Assembly: GCF_963676735.1 (NCBI RefSeq)
Contig: NZ_OY781464.1
Span: 5,179,001-5,243,000, forward strand
Direction: 5' to 3'
Length of the DNA stretch: 64,000 nt
Source: an uncultured Draconibacterium sp.
Lineage (GTDB): Bacteria > Bacteroidota > Bacteroidia > Bacteroidales > Prolixibacteraceae
Shown: positions 34,043 through 43,574 of the stretch, piece after piece
Position numbering within the stretch: position 1 is the stretch's first letter
Layout of the letters: each line of letters begins with the position of its first letter
Notes under the pieces: generated by a model
Seen by the model: only the letters and a program-made list of their open reading frames with translations
Databases searched by the model: none
Told to the model about the DNA's origin: nothing
Made by a program: the position numbers and the translations under genes

Positions 34043-35164
34043 ATGAAGAAAGCAATTATATTCGTTTTTACTGTATTATTAATACTCTCAGCACAGGCTC
34101 AGAACGGTTCAAAAGTAGCTCATGTTATTAAAGGTAAGGTTGTTGATGCAACCAGTAATCGGCCTGTTTCCTATACAAATATCGGCCTTGAAGGAACCTT
34201 TTTTGGTACCGCAAGCGATGCTGATGGGAATTTCGAGCTAAAAATTCCGGAGGAGATGGTTGAGAAGGCGATTTATTTTTCGGCCGTTGGGTTCAAAAAC
34301 AAACAATTTCCTGTAAAACAACTGTTTGAAAAAGAATTTGTAGTAGTTAAGCTCGAGTCGCAATCGTATGGGGTAGAGAAAGTGGATGTTGCAGCCCAAA
34401 ACATGGTGCTTATCCGCATTTTACGAATGGCATCAGAAAATATAAAATACAATTTTGGCTCCGGACCATTCAATATGCACTTTGCGTATTCAGTAGAAAA
34501 GACGATAAATGGCGAAGTGCAAAATCCACAGCTTGCATCTGTTTTGCTTTTCGATGAAACCGGCTATGCCTCGCCATCAGCGCTTGATGCATTTAAATCG
34601 CGTAACTATAAGATTACCAAAGAACAAAGTCCCGATGATTATCGTTTTGCAACAGCTCAACACAATCTTGACGATCTGTTGGCATTAGACTGGGTTCGCT
34701 CGGCAACTGGGGTACTTAATTCTTCGCTATTAAACGCTTATCAGCTCTCCTTAGATAGTCAGCCGGTTATCGATGGAAAAGAGTATTGGGTAATTGCATT
34801 TAGCCCGCGCAAGCCTTCGGTAATTACAACCGGCGATTACTATGCCAGCACCTTTAAAGGAAAAATCAGCATAAATAAAGAAGATTATTCGATATTGAAA
34901 ATTGAAGGCCAGGTGGTTGCACCCAGAAATAACCGACAGGGACGGGCGCTGGCTATCGGGCAAAATGTTACCGAGTTTTTCACCGATGTACTTTATACCT
35001 ATGTGGTAGATTACCAGGATCTTTTGTTAAAGCGGGTAAGCCTTGATAAAAATTATTTATTGAAGGGTGAAAAAATCTCAGAACAATCGGTGCTGGAAAT
35101 GAATAGGGCGCATACAAATAATTTAACGCAGATTGAAAGTCGTAATTACTTTCCCGGAGAATAA
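34043..35164 (+). CDS. Exported carboxypeptidase-regulatory-like protein (DUF5686-like N-terminus)
   Basis: From MKKAIIFVFTVLLILSAQAQ the protein is 373 residues (a longer frame to 34001 exists). A CarboxypepD-reg-like domain (VIKGKVVDATSNRPVSYTNIGLEGTFFGTASDADGNFELKIPEEM, AIYFSAVGFKNKQF) is followed by a helical stretch (IRILRMASENIKYNFGSGPFNMHFAYS) and a beta-rich region with ALDWVRSATGVLNSSLLNAY and ITTGDYYASTFKGKISI, resembling DUF5686-type outer-membrane assembly proteins but lacking a clear barrel. Signal-bearing and probably periplasmic or outer-membrane. Function unknown. Confidence 0.8.
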   Translation: MKKAIIFVFTVLLILSAQAQNGSKVAHVIKGKVVDATSNRPVSYTNIGLEGTFFGTASDADGNFELKIPEEMVEKAIYFSAVGFKNKQFPVKQLFEKEFVVVKLESQSYGVEKVDVAAQNMVLIRILRMASENIKYNFGSGPFNMHFAYSVEKTINGEVQNPQLASVLLFDETGYASPSALDAFKSRNYKITKEQSPDDYRFATAQHNLDDLLALDWVRSATGVLNSSLLNAYQLSLDSQPVIDGKEYWVIAFSPRKPSVITTGDYYASTFKGKISINKEDYSILKIEGQVVAPRNNRQGRALAIGQNVTEFFTDVLYTYVVDYQDLLLKRVSLDKNYLLKGEKISEQSVLEMNRAHTNNLTQIESRNYFPGE

Positions 35165-35186
35165 CTCTTATTGGAATTTTTCAGAT

Positions 35187-35228
35187 AAAAAAACAGGGCT
35201 GTAATTTAGTTGCAGCCCTGTTTTTTTT
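35187..35228. terminator. Bidirectional intrinsic terminator
   Basis: A-run, stem AACAGGGCTG/CAGCCCTGTT, 11-base loop, T-run of eight. Separates the convergent genes 34043-35164 and 35253-36566. Confidence 0.92.
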
Positions 35229-35252
35229 ATCGTTGAGTGTACTATTATGTAC

Positions 35253-36566
35253 TTATTTTTTTGAGGAGAATAATTCTTCTTCTTTCACCTTTTTAACCAG
35301 CATGCTGTCTTTTAAGGTTTTATTTATTGAGGTATAAGGGGCAATTACTACCTCGTCATCTTCCTTAATTCCCTTCAAAATTTCTATGCTGTTATTGTCC
35401 TGAATTCCGGTTTCAACTTCGGTTTTTATTACCCGTCCGTCGGTATATAAAAATACAACTTCTTGTTTTTCTTCACGCTGAGTTGTATTCTCTGCTTCTT
35501 CAGTGCTTTGGGCCTCATCTCCTATTTCTTTTGTTCCGCCATCTTCTTTTTTAATGCGGGTGGTAACTGCCGAAATCGGAACAGAAATAACATTTTCGCG
35601 TGTTTCTGTCAGGATGTCAACTGTTGCAGACATTCCCGGGCGAAAAGGGTAGAGGTTGCCGTTCTCCTCGTCAATCAGGTCTGCGTATGATTCGTGCAGC
35701 AAAAACACTTTTACATCAAAATTGGTAACCTGGTCGGAGCTGGTGCCGGTTACACTGGCAGAGTTGGCAATTTCAGTAACTATACCTTTAAATTTGCGGT
35801 TCAGGTAAGCATCAACTTCTACCAGGGCGGTATCGCCTTTCATTACTTTTACAATATCGTTTTCGTTTACTTCTACCTGCACTTCCATGCGGTTCAGGTC
35901 GGCTACGGTCATCATTTCGGTACCAACCATCATACTGGTTCCTACAACACGTTCGCCTTTTTCAACATTAAGTGCCGAGATGGTGCCCGAGATGGGGGCA
36001 TAAATTTTTGTTTTTACCAGCTGCTCTTCAGCTTCGTCGAGCGATGCCTGCGCACTCAAAACCGAGTATTTTGCTGCCCGAACTTCGGCCTGAGTTACTT
36101 TGTAGGCTGCTTCGGCCGATTCAAACTCCGAGATCGGGATGGTGCCTTTTTCATACAATTGCTTCGAACGTTTGTACGATAGCTCGCTCTCAATCTGTTG
36201 AGCTTCGGCTTGTGCCAGTCTGGCTTTCGATGAGTTTAATGCGGCTTCAGCCCGATTAACTGCAGATACGTACATTTCGGGTTTAATTACACAAAGTAGT
36301 TTGCCTTTTTCAACCGCATCGCCATCCAATACATGCAGTTCAACTATCTCGCCCGCTACATCGGGGCTGATTTTTACTTCAGTTTGTGGCTGAATTTTTC
36401 CGTTGGCCGTAATAAATTCGGTTATGGTTTTGCTTTTCACGGTTTCGGTGGCAATTTTAACGGTAACATCGTTGCCCAGCCAACCTTGCTTTTTGCCCAC
36501 AACGAGCACAACAATTGCAACTACGGCCAAGCCAATAATGTATGGAAGAATCTTTTTCTGCTTCAT
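35253..36566 (-). CDS. Efflux periplasmic adaptor protein (MacA/HlyD-like MFP)
   Basis: The 437-residue protein has an N-terminal membrane anchor (ILPYIIGLAVVAIVVLVVG), a barrel-sandwich hybrid (TEVKISPDVAGEIVELHVLDGDAVEKGKLLCVIK), a long helical hairpin (residues about 110-190, ALNSSKARLAQAEAQQIESELSYKRSKQLYEKG), then LVKTKIYAPISGTISALNVEKGERVVG and a beta-barrel domain. These match MacA-type adaptors for ABC or RND exporters. No MacB/RND pump or TolC is adjacent in this window, so it may be orphaned or work with a pump elsewhere. A low-complexity insert (KKEDGGTKEIGDEAQSTEEA) lies near residue 340. Confidence 0.88.
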   Translation of the reverse strand: MKQKKILPYIIGLAVVAIVVLVVGKKQGWLGNDVTVKIATETVKSKTITEFITANGKIQPQTEVKISPDVAGEIVELHVLDGDAVEKGKLLCVIKPEMYVSAVNRAEAALNSSKARLAQAEAQQIESELSYKRSKQLYEKGTIPISEFESAEAAYKVTQAEVRAAKYSVLSAQASLDEAEEQLVKTKIYAPISGTISALNVEKGERVVGTSMMVGTEMMTVADLNRMEVQVEVNENDIVKVMKGDTALVEVDAYLNRKFKGIVTEIANSASVTGTSSDQVTNFDVKVFLLHESYADLIDEENGNLYPFRPGMSATVDILTETRENVISVPISAVTTRIKKEDGGTKEIGDEAQSTEEAENTTQREEKQEVVFLYTDGRVIKTEVETGIQDNNSIEILKGIKEDDEVVIAPYTSINKTLKDSMLVKKVKEEELFSSKK

Positions 36567-36719
36567 TTCTGGAAGAAGTTTTTTTTAATAGGTAATAAAT
36601 CGCTTCTTAAAATTACAAGAAAATACCGAACTGTCTGATATAATTTTAAATGAGCGGTTGTTTTATTGAATATTGGTTTTAAAATGTTGTTGCGAATTTA
36701 CCGGGCAAGGTCTGCAAGT

Positions 36720-37970
36720 TTAATTTTTTACCAGCATTCGGGCTGTTAATCGGCTGTGTTGTTCCAGGTAAATATCTTTTTCCTTTACCATCCAGTCGAG
36801 TACCTCTTCGGTATAATGCCTGATGGTTACCAAGGTTAAGCCGGTGTTGTAACGTATATGATAATCAGTTGAAAGTTCGCTGAAAATCTCCTCCAGGTTC
36901 TCGTCTGAAGCATCAGCCACAATATTTAAGTCGATGGCCGATTGTTGCATTAAGGTAACTTTTATAAGCTTTTCCATTAGAAATTTAACCACGCGCTCAA
37001 TGTCGCTTATGGAGATAATCGAAAAATCAAGCGCCGAAAGCGTAATTAGTACCTGGTTTTCTTTTAGGATAAAAATAGGAGGCAATTCAATTTTATGATC
37101 GATTTTATGAATTATCGTTCCCGGATTTTGGGGCTCGGCAAAGGATTTAACCAGTAGGGGAATGCCTTTGTTGTGCAGCGGTTGCATGGTTTTTGGGTGT
37201 ATTACTTTTGCCCCCGAGTGGGTCATCTCTACAGCCTCTTTGTACGACAGTTCACTAATCATTACCGTATCGCTCATTTTTTTTGGGTCGGCACTTAAAA
37301 TACCGGGTACATCTTTCCAAATGGCAACACTCTCGGCTTGCAGCGAGCTGCCAATAATTGCAGCCGTAAAATCTGAACCTTCGCGGCCCAGCGTGGTAGT
37401 TAAGTTGGTGGTTGTTGAACCGATAAAGCCTTGTGTAATAAAAAGCGTTGATCCGTTAAAGCCAAATTCTTTTCGAATAAGGTCACCTGTCCAGTCCCAG
37501 TCAACACGGGCATCGCGGAAGGTGTCATCGGTTTTCAGGCAAGTTCGTATGTCAATCCAGGTGTTTTTATGGCCCGTGGCGGTAATGTAATCGCTAATTA
37601 TCCGGGTCGACACCAACTCGCCGTAACAAATAATCTGGTCATACTCAAAATTATAATCAAACGACGGTCGGGTATTCAGTTTGTGTTCGAGCTCAGAAAA
37701 CAGTTCGTAAACCCCCTGTGGCATACCTTTTTCGCCAAACAGACCGGCAATAATATCGATGTGGTAATTTTTAAAATTGCTGAAAATGGTCCACTTTTCA
37801 TCCTTGTTGTTAAAATAGGCTTTTATAAGTGTTTCAAGTAAATCGGTACTTTTACCCATGGCCGAAACTACAACTGCCAGTTTCCCGTTTTCACTTTTAA
37901 TTATTTCAAAAACATTTTTTACCGCGGCCGCATCTTTAACCGATGCGCCTCCAAATTTAAATACCTTCAT
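36720..37970 (-). CDS. Aspartate kinase
   Basis: The 416-residue protein starts MKVFKFGGASVKDAAAVK, the aspartokinase signature, with ICYGELVSTRIISDYI, TTTNLTTTLGREGSDFTAAIIG, and IPGILSADPKKM-type substrate loop (DVPGILSADPKKM). After residue about 300 there are two ACT-like segments (ISISDIERVVKFLMEKLIKV) with modest conservation, so feedback control may be present. It makes aspartyl phosphate, which Asd (13026-14036) reduces. Symbol lysC/thrA is not assigned because the form cannot be told. It is not fused to homoserine dehydrogenase. Confidence 0.92.
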   Translation of the reverse strand: MKVFKFGGASVKDAAAVKNVFEIIKSENGKLAVVVSAMGKSTDLLETLIKAYFNNKDEKWTIFSNFKNYHIDIIAGLFGEKGMPQGVYELFSELEHKLNTRPSFDYNFEYDQIICYGELVSTRIISDYITATGHKNTWIDIRTCLKTDDTFRDARVDWDWTGDLIRKEFGFNGSTLFITQGFIGSTTTNLTTTLGREGSDFTAAIIGSSLQAESVAIWKDVPGILSADPKKMSDTVMISELSYKEAVEMTHSGAKVIHPKTMQPLHNKGIPLLVKSFAEPQNPGTIIHKIDHKIELPPIFILKENQVLITLSALDFSIISISDIERVVKFLMEKLIKVTLMQQSAIDLNIVADASDENLEEIFSELSTDYHIRYNTGLTLVTIRHYTEEVLDWMVKEKDIYLEQHSRLTARMLVKN

Positions 37971-38130
37971 ACAAATATGGCTTTAAGCTAACGAGCAATG
38001 CGCTACGAGCTGTTTAACATTACAAAACTATATTTTTTGAAATAACAAAATGCTAATCTTTGTTACAGAAATGATTTTATTAAAAGTGCTAATTTAGTTG
38101 CCTCGGAAAATAACACATAAAATACCTGGT

Positions 38131-40509
38131 ATGAAATTTACTGTCTTTTCTCTTTTTTTACTGTTTTCATTTGCAGCTTTTAGCCAGATTGAGGAACTTA
38201 ACCAGAGTTCGCTCACTATAGAAAAAATAATGCAGGACCCGGCCCAATGGATTGGTACTTCGCCATCGGGTATTACCTGGAGCGAAAGCAGCGATAAAAT
38301 TTATTTTCAATGGAATCCGGAGCAAGATACACTGGAATCGATGTATGCGTACACAATGTCAACCAAGGCAATTGACAAGGTAAGTTTGGATGAAAAAAAG
38401 ATACTGCCCGGACGCCGTGGCGATTACAACAGCGATAAATCAAAAAAAGTATATACCCGCAATGGCAACCTGTTTCTACTCGATTGTATAAGTGGAAAAG
38501 AACAACGACTTACCGCCTGGCTGGAGCGTGCATCATCGCCGGAGTTTGTTTTAAACGATAGTTGTATAGCTTTTACCAAAGACAATAATTTATTTACCAT
38601 AGGACTTGAAACAGGCAGCATCGCGCAGCTTACCAATTTTGTTTCAGGATCGGAAAAAAAGGAAAAAACAGTACCGGAGCAGGAAAAATGGCTGGAACAG
38701 CAACAGGAAATGTTTGTGGTTTTGCAAGACCGCAAAGCAAAAAATAAAGCGCGCGAAAACCGGCAGGAGGCTGAAAAGGAAGCCGAGCCATTAAAAATAT
38801 ACACCGGTAAAAAACGCGTGATGGATGTATCGCTGAGCCCTGGCGGCAACTATATTATTTACAGCCTTTACGAAAGGGCAGCAAATGCAAAAGCTACCGC
38901 GGTAACACATCATGTTACTGAATCGGGGTATACCGAAGAGCAAAGTGCCCGCGCAAAAGTGGGTAGTCCGCAGGGCAGGATGGAAATGGGTATTTTTGAT
39001 GTAAAAAACAACAAGCTGATATCAATTGATAAAACACAAATTCCCGGCCTCAAAGATTTGCCCGATTACCTGAGTGATTACCCGGAACGATTGCCTGAAG
39101 AGGGCGAAGAAGTAAAAGACAGGGAGCTGAATTTGTTGGGACCGGTTTGGAACGAAAAAGAAGATTTGGCAGTGTTGGTGGCTTTGTCGGAAGACAACAA
39201 AGATCGTTGGATTTTATTGCTCGACCCTGCAACAGGAGACCTGGAGCTGCTCGACCGCCAGCGCGACGAAGCCTGGATTGGGGGCCCCGGAATTGGAGGC
39301 TGGGGCATGTCTGCCGGAAATATGGGCTGGATGCCCGATGGAGAGTCGGTATGGTTTCATTCCGAAGAATCGGGCTACTCGCATTTATATGCCGTAAACA
39401 GCAAAAGCAAGAAAAAAACCACCCTTACCAAAGGCAATTTCGAAGTGTCGGAAGCTTTTATTTCAAACAATAAGCAGCAGTTTTACCTGACAGCCAATAA
39501 GGTGCACCCCGGGGTGAAGCATTTTTACAGTATGCCGGTTTGGGGCGGCAAATTAACGCAGCTAACCTCAATGGATGGCGGTAATGAAGTTACCCTGTCG
39601 CCCGACGAGAAATACCTCGCCATTCGTTATTCGCAAGCCAACAAACCATGGGAACTGTATTTGCAGGAAAATGTGCCCGGAGCTGAGGCGGTGCAACTTA
39701 CACAGTCAACCACCAAAGCGTTTAACAAATACAACTGGCGAATGCCCGAGTTTATTACCTTTAAAGCCAGCGATGGCGCCAAGGTGCATGCCCGTTTGTA
39801 CCGCCCCGAAGAAGCGCAAGAACAAGGGCCTGCAGTAATTTTTGTGCATGGTGCCGGTTATTTGCAAAATGCACACAAATGGTGGAGCAGCTATTTTCGC
39901 GAATACCAGTTTCATAATATTTTGGTTGACAATGGTTATACCGTGCTGGATATCGACTACCGCGCCAGCGCCGGTTATGGACGCAACTGGCGTACCGGAA
40001 TTTACCGCTGGATGGGTGGCCTCGATCTGTCGGATAATGTCGATGGCGCCAACTATTTGGTAGAGTCCTGCAATGTCGACCCACAAAAAATTGGAATTTA
40101 CGGCGGTTCGTACGGCGGGTTTATCACCCTTATGGCCTTGTTTACCAAACCCGGTGTATTTAAGGCCGGGGCAGCCTTGCGCTCGGTTACCGACTGGGCA
40201 CACTACAATCACGGATACACCTCAAACATTCTGAACACACCGGTGCAAGACAGCCTTGCCTTTGCCAAAAGTTCGCCTATAAATTTTGCCAACGGATTGC
40301 AAGACAACTTATTAATGTGCCACGGTATGGTCGACGATAATGTGCAGTTTCAGGATATCGTGCGCCTTACACAGCGTTTTATCGAGCTCGGAAAAGAAAA
40401 CTGGGAACTGGCCGTTTACCCGGTTGAGCCACATGGCTTTCGCGAACCCAGCAGCTGGACCGACGAATACAAGCGTATTTTTAAATTGTTTCAAGAGCAT
40501 TTAAAATAA
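38131..40509 (+). CDS. S9-family peptidase (DPP-IV/prolyl oligopeptidase-like), secreted
   Basis: From MKFTVFSLFLLFSFAAFSQ the protein is 792 residues; a TTG 11 codons earlier is not needed. After a signal peptide there is an eight-bladed-propeller-like region (residues about 30-550) followed by the alpha/beta-hydrolase peptidase domain with Ser660 in GGSYGGF, an aspartate in GMVDDNVQ and the histidine in YPVEPHGF. S9 enzymes remove dipeptides or cut after proline in short peptides. Likely periplasmic or cell-surface. A stretch of about 30 Lys/Glu residues (EQEKWLEQQQEMFVVLQDRKAKN) is an odd insert in the propeller. It stands alone; a hairpin follows. Confidence 0.92.
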   Translation: MKFTVFSLFLLFSFAAFSQIEELNQSSLTIEKIMQDPAQWIGTSPSGITWSESSDKIYFQWNPEQDTLESMYAYTMSTKAIDKVSLDEKKILPGRRGDYNSDKSKKVYTRNGNLFLLDCISGKEQRLTAWLERASSPEFVLNDSCIAFTKDNNLFTIGLETGSIAQLTNFVSGSEKKEKTVPEQEKWLEQQQEMFVVLQDRKAKNKARENRQEAEKEAEPLKIYTGKKRVMDVSLSPGGNYIIYSLYERAANAKATAVTHHVTESGYTEEQSARAKVGSPQGRMEMGIFDVKNNKLISIDKTQIPGLKDLPDYLSDYPERLPEEGEEVKDRELNLLGPVWNEKEDLAVLVALSEDNKDRWILLLDPATGDLELLDRQRDEAWIGGPGIGGWGMSAGNMGWMPDGESVWFHSEESGYSHLYAVNSKSKKKTTLTKGNFEVSEAFISNNKQQFYLTANKVHPGVKHFYSMPVWGGKLTQLTSMDGGNEVTLSPDEKYLAIRYSQANKPWELYLQENVPGAEAVQLTQSTTKAFNKYNWRMPEFITFKASDGAKVHARLYRPEEAQEQGPAVIFVHGAGYLQNAHKWWSSYFREYQFHNILVDNGYTVLDIDYRASAGYGRNWRTGIYRWMGGLDLSDNVDGANYLVESCNVDPQKIGIYGGSYGGFITLMALFTKPGVFKAGAALRSVTDWAHYNHGYTSNILNTPVQDSLAFAKSSPINFANGLQDNLLMCHGMVDDNVQFQDIVRLTQRFIELGKENWELAVYPVEPHGFREPSSWTDEYKRIFKLFQEHLK

Positions 40510-40515
40510 GATTAA

Positions 40516-40550
40516 AAGTGAGCGGATGACTACAAATCACCCGCTCACTT
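40516..40550 (+). terminator. Hairpin after the S9 peptidase gene
   Basis: AAGTGAGCGG (40516-40525) pairs perfectly with CCGCTCACTT (40541-40550); the following CTTTC is T-poor, so termination strength is uncertain. Confidence 0.6.
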
Positions 40551-40702
40551 CTTTCAATCTCATCGCTGATAATTTCTAAATTGAACAAGGCTATAATCTG
40601 CAAGAAACCTGCTTCTCCATCTTATTCCTGAGCCTAAGTCAGGTCAATACTATCTCACCCTCATCATTTTTATTACTTTTAGTGGCAAGCAAACGAGTTC
40701 CT

Positions 40703-41884
40703 ATGGTTGAAAAATCAGTATTCCACAATAAAAACCTCTACATTATATTTGGTGTTACCCTAATTGCCATGATGGGGGTGGCCAGTATTACCCCGGCTTT
40801 CCCCGATATCATTCGTTATTTTGCCATTAGCCCGCAACAAGTAGGGTGGTTAATTGTGGCTTTTACGCTTCCGGGTATCTTTCTTACGCCATTTACCGGA
40901 ATTCTGGCCGATCGGTACGGCCGAAAACTGGTGTTGGTGCCCTCCTTGTTTTTGTTCGGATTGGCTGGTTTTGCCTGCATGTTTGCACCGGGGTTTTACA
41001 CCTTGCTCGCCCTTCGGTTTTTGCAGGGGGTAGGAGCCAGTTCGCTTTCAAGTATGAATATTACGCTGGTGGGCGATTTGTTTTCAGGGAAAACCCGTAC
41101 GGCAGTAATGGGCTATAATGCCAGTGTTTTAAGTATTGCCACTGCAACCTACCCGGCAGTGGGCGGACTTATTGCCCTGTTTGGCTGGCAATATATTTTT
41201 GCTTTGCCCATTCTGGCTCTTCCTTTGGGTTTGTGGGTAATTCGGGGCTTAACTAACCCCGAGCCTAAAAACAAAGCCGGTTTGCGCAGCTACTTTGGCA
41301 AGGTGTGGCGCACCATTAATCAGCGCACTGTTTGGGGTTTGCTGGCGGTAAATTTTATCCTGTTTCTAATTTTGTATGGCAGCTATCTAACCTACTTCCC
41401 TTTAATGATGGAGACACGCCTTGGTGCCGACTCGTCGCGCATTGGGCTAATGATGTCGCTAATGTCGGTGGTAACTGCCATTATTAGTTCGCAGCTGTTG
41501 CGGCTTAACCGTTTGTTGGGGCAAAAAAGGCAATTGCTTATTGGCAGTGTTTTTTACCTGGCTGCTACTTTGCTAATGGTTAGGGCACATAGCTACCCCT
41601 TGCTGGCCACTGCGGTTATTGTTTTTGGTTTCGCACATGGCATAACCATTCCGTCAATACAAAATATGCTGGTGGGTTTTGCTGCCATTAACGAACGTGC
41701 CGCTTTTATGTCGTTAAACTCAATGGTGCTGCGCGGCGGACAAACCTTTGGCCCCTTGCTGATTGGTGTTTTTTATACAATGGGTGGACTGGCAGCAACG
41801 TTTTATGCCGGTGCACTTTTGGCTTTACTAATGATGCTTGTAATTCTGGTAGCCGTACATCCTGCTGCAAAAACAGGCCATTAA
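40703..41884 (+). CDS. MFS transporter
   Basis: From MVEKSVFHNKNLYII the protein is 393 residues (a GTG seven codons earlier is also possible). It has 12 hydrophobic helices, with motif A GILADRYGRK between helices 2 and 3 and a motif C-like stretch (YPAVGGLIALFGWQYIFALPI) in helix 5. It looks like the DHA1/Bcr type of drug or metabolite exporters, but the substrate is unknown. It follows the S9 peptidase terminator by about 190 bases. The 330 bases after it hold a structured element and no gene. Confidence 0.9.
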   Translation: MVEKSVFHNKNLYIIFGVTLIAMMGVASITPAFPDIIRYFAISPQQVGWLIVAFTLPGIFLTPFTGILADRYGRKLVLVPSLFLFGLAGFACMFAPGFYTLLALRFLQGVGASSLSSMNITLVGDLFSGKTRTAVMGYNASVLSIATATYPAVGGLIALFGWQYIFALPILALPLGLWVIRGLTNPEPKNKAGLRSYFGKVWRTINQRTVWGLLAVNFILFLILYGSYLTYFPLMMETRLGADSSRIGLMMSLMSVVTAIISSQLLRLNRLLGQKRQLLIGSVFYLAATLLMVRAHSYPLLATAVIVFGFAHGITIPSIQNMLVGFAAINERAAFMSLNSMVLRGGQTFGPLLIGVFYTMGGLAATFYAGALLALLMMLVILVAVHPAAKTGH

Positions 41885-41933
41885 CACTAAAAGTACAAGT
41901 TTTATAAGGCTGGCGGCCGGGCTTTCCGCTAAA

Positions 41934-42031
41934 GTTGCCACTGTGTTTGGCGCTTCCACCAAAGGCATTTGGGTAGCTCCCTAAGGTAGCTCCCAACTGC
42001 CGGGTGTCAGTAGGCCAAACACTGCGGCAAG
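41934..42031. repeat. Long imperfect inverted repeat in the gap after the MFS gene
   Basis: GTGTTTGGC (41943-41951) pairs perfectly with GCCAAACAC (42014-42022), and the flanking TTGCC/GGCAA extends the stem to about 16 pairs with two to three mismatches. The loop contains GGTAGCTCCC twice in a row. It has the form of a structured RNA or a palindromic repeat element; nothing coding is convincing between 41885 and 42141. Confidence 0.5.
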
Positions 42032-42141
42032 CTACCGCTGCAATCCCTGCCAGGACGTTCCCATGTAACTGACGAATGAGCTTCCAAGGCATCCATTTCT
42101 CTTACACAAAAACAAACACCGCGCTAAAGCTTGGTGCAAAA

Positions 42142-42173
42142 TAAAAGCACCCAACCCGCAGGCCGGATGCTTC
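42142..42173 (-). terminator. Terminator of the DUF6261 gene
   Basis: On the minus strand AAGCATCC pairs with GGGTGCTT (one wobble), a 12-base GC-rich loop between, then TTATTTT. Confidence 0.65.
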
Positions 42174-42213
42174 TGGTAACCTTTAAAACAAAATTTATAA
42201 CTATTAATTATGG

Positions 42214-42972
42214 CTATACAGTTCCGGGTGTAGGTGTTGGCGGTTCTTCTAATTCGCCACTGTCTTTTCTGCCTTCGCGGGCAGCAAGTGTTGTCTCCAG
42301 CGTTTTAATTTTTTGATTCAGCTCAATAATAAAATTCTCAATTTCGGGAGTTTGCATATTTAAGCTAACCAAAGCATTTACGCGCTCAACCATAAGCTCA
42401 TACAGCGGGTCAATTTCCAAACGAACAGCCTTGGCATTTCCGCTGTTTTTGTTGGCCAGTTCTGTGTCGCGTTCGTTTTGTTTGGCTTTAAAAGCCAGGT
42501 TCAGTTCATTTAAGCGTGTTACCCAATTACCCAGACCACATGTGGCAACAAAACCGGCATTTTCACGCTGTGCTAAATCGCCACCTAAATTGGTAAGCGC
42601 TGCTGTTTGTTCGTTGTAGCTTACACGACGAATATCGCCATACAGATCGAATAAGCGCCTGAGGCGTTTAGCCGCTTCCACTTCTTCGGGTATGGTGCAC
42701 AACAAGGTGGCATTAATACGCATATCGATGGCACGCCATGCATTGTCCCTGTCCAAATCAATGTTTTGTAGTTCTTCGGTTAATACGCTGCCTCTGTCCA
42801 CCCGCAATTCTTCGTCGAGTTTGGTGAAGGCAGTGTCGAATGCTGCATATTCGGCTTCCGAATGTATGGCGGCCGGGGTAAGTGCTTCGAGCAAATTTTT
42901 AAAGTCGCTCATAAATTGAAAGTACTCTCCGTTGCGGAGTTTGTACAATAAAAGTGATAAAATTTTAATCAT
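42214..42972 (-). CDS. DUF6261-like hypothetical protein
   Basis: The 252-residue protein is almost all helix with no signal peptide. It begins IKILSLLLYKLRNGEYFQFMSDF, has ELRVDRGSVLTEELQNIDLDRDNAWRAIDMRI and FDLYGDIRRVSYNEQTAALTNLGGDL, and ends in a coiled coil (EIENFIIELNQKIKTLETTLAAREGR) with a proline-rich tail. This matches the Bacteroidota family DUF6261 by pattern; function is not known. Its upstream region contains the 42-bp tandem array. It is bounded by a terminator-like hairpin downstream and is monocistronic. Confidence 0.72.
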   Translation of the reverse strand: MIKILSLLLYKLRNGEYFQFMSDFKNLLEALTPAAIHSEAEYAAFDTAFTKLDEELRVDRGSVLTEELQNIDLDRDNAWRAIDMRINATLLCTIPEEVEAAKRLRRLFDLYGDIRRVSYNEQTAALTNLGGDLAQRENAGFVATCGLGNWVTRLNELNLAFKAKQNERDTELANKNSGNAKAVRLEIDPLYELMVERVNALVSLNMQTPEIENFIIELNQKIKTLETTLAAREGRKDSGELEEPPTPTPGTV

Positions 42973-43134
42973 AGTTTTTCATTTGTGGATTAATAAATAT
43001 GTTTTTAAAGGTTATTCAATTTTTGTTGAGGAAAGTGTTTTTGTTGTTTGAGCGTTTTTATTTTGTTCAATAAAATTAGAGCAAATGTTTATATGAGTCA
43101 ATATTGTTATTTATGTTGCGCAGCATTTTACCTC

Positions 43135-43386
43135 CTTCCTGCAGCTCTGTAACAAGCCGGCAAATAGAATTTTTTCATTGCCGCAAGCGTGCGACAAGCC
43201 AGCCACACTATTTTTTTGTCTGTTGCAGTACTGTGACAGGCCAGCAACGAAGTTTTTTTGCTTCCTGCAGCTGTGCAACAAGCTCGCCAACAAAATTTTT
43301 TGCTTGTCGCAGCCGTGCAACACGCTCGCCAACAAGTTTTTTTGCTTGCCGCAGCGCCGCAACACGCGAGCAAACAAGTTTGCTGG
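43135..43386. repeat. 42-bp tandem array, six degenerate units
   Basis: Six units of exactly 42 bases (starts 43135, 43177, 43219, 43261, 43303, 43345). Each has a GC-rich half starting near CTTCCTGCAG or CTTGCCGCAG and ends in a run of 6-7 Ts (three Ts in the last unit). 42 is four turns of B-DNA, so the T-tracts are helically in phase and the array should be curved. CTTCCTGCAG (43135-43144) and its inverse CTGCAGGAAG (43399-43408) bound it. Because 42 is divisible by 3, several frames stay open and give 14-residue repeats; this is a consequence, not evidence of coding. Confidence 0.9.
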
Positions 43387-43479
43387 CCAATTACACGGCT
43401 GCAGGAAGCCTATAATCAGCAAGTTACTATGGTGGTTAAAGGGGAGTGTTGTCGGAAACCCGCCTGCAACAAGCCTTAA

Positions 43480-43568
43480 GGGCTAAAGCCCGGTTCTGAG
43501 AGACTATGCTTAACCCCGCCATTAATGCCGGGGTTAGTGATGCTACTGCCAAAGCCGGGCTTTAGCCC
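43480..43568. repeat. Nested inverted repeat (REP-like)
   Basis: GGGCTAAAGCCCGG (43480-43493) pairs perfectly with CCGGGCTTTAGCCC (43555-43568). Inside, TAACCCCG (43511-43518) pairs perfectly with CGGGGTTA (43529-43536). Forms a two-tier hairpin, non-coding. Confidence 0.85.
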
Positions 43569-43574
43569 CCGCTG

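Noticed and set aside
43104..43422. Long open frames on both strands with 14-residue repeats
   Set aside because: The 42-base unit keeps several frames open at once; both strands look equally repetitive and no ribosome site or homology-like fold is seen.
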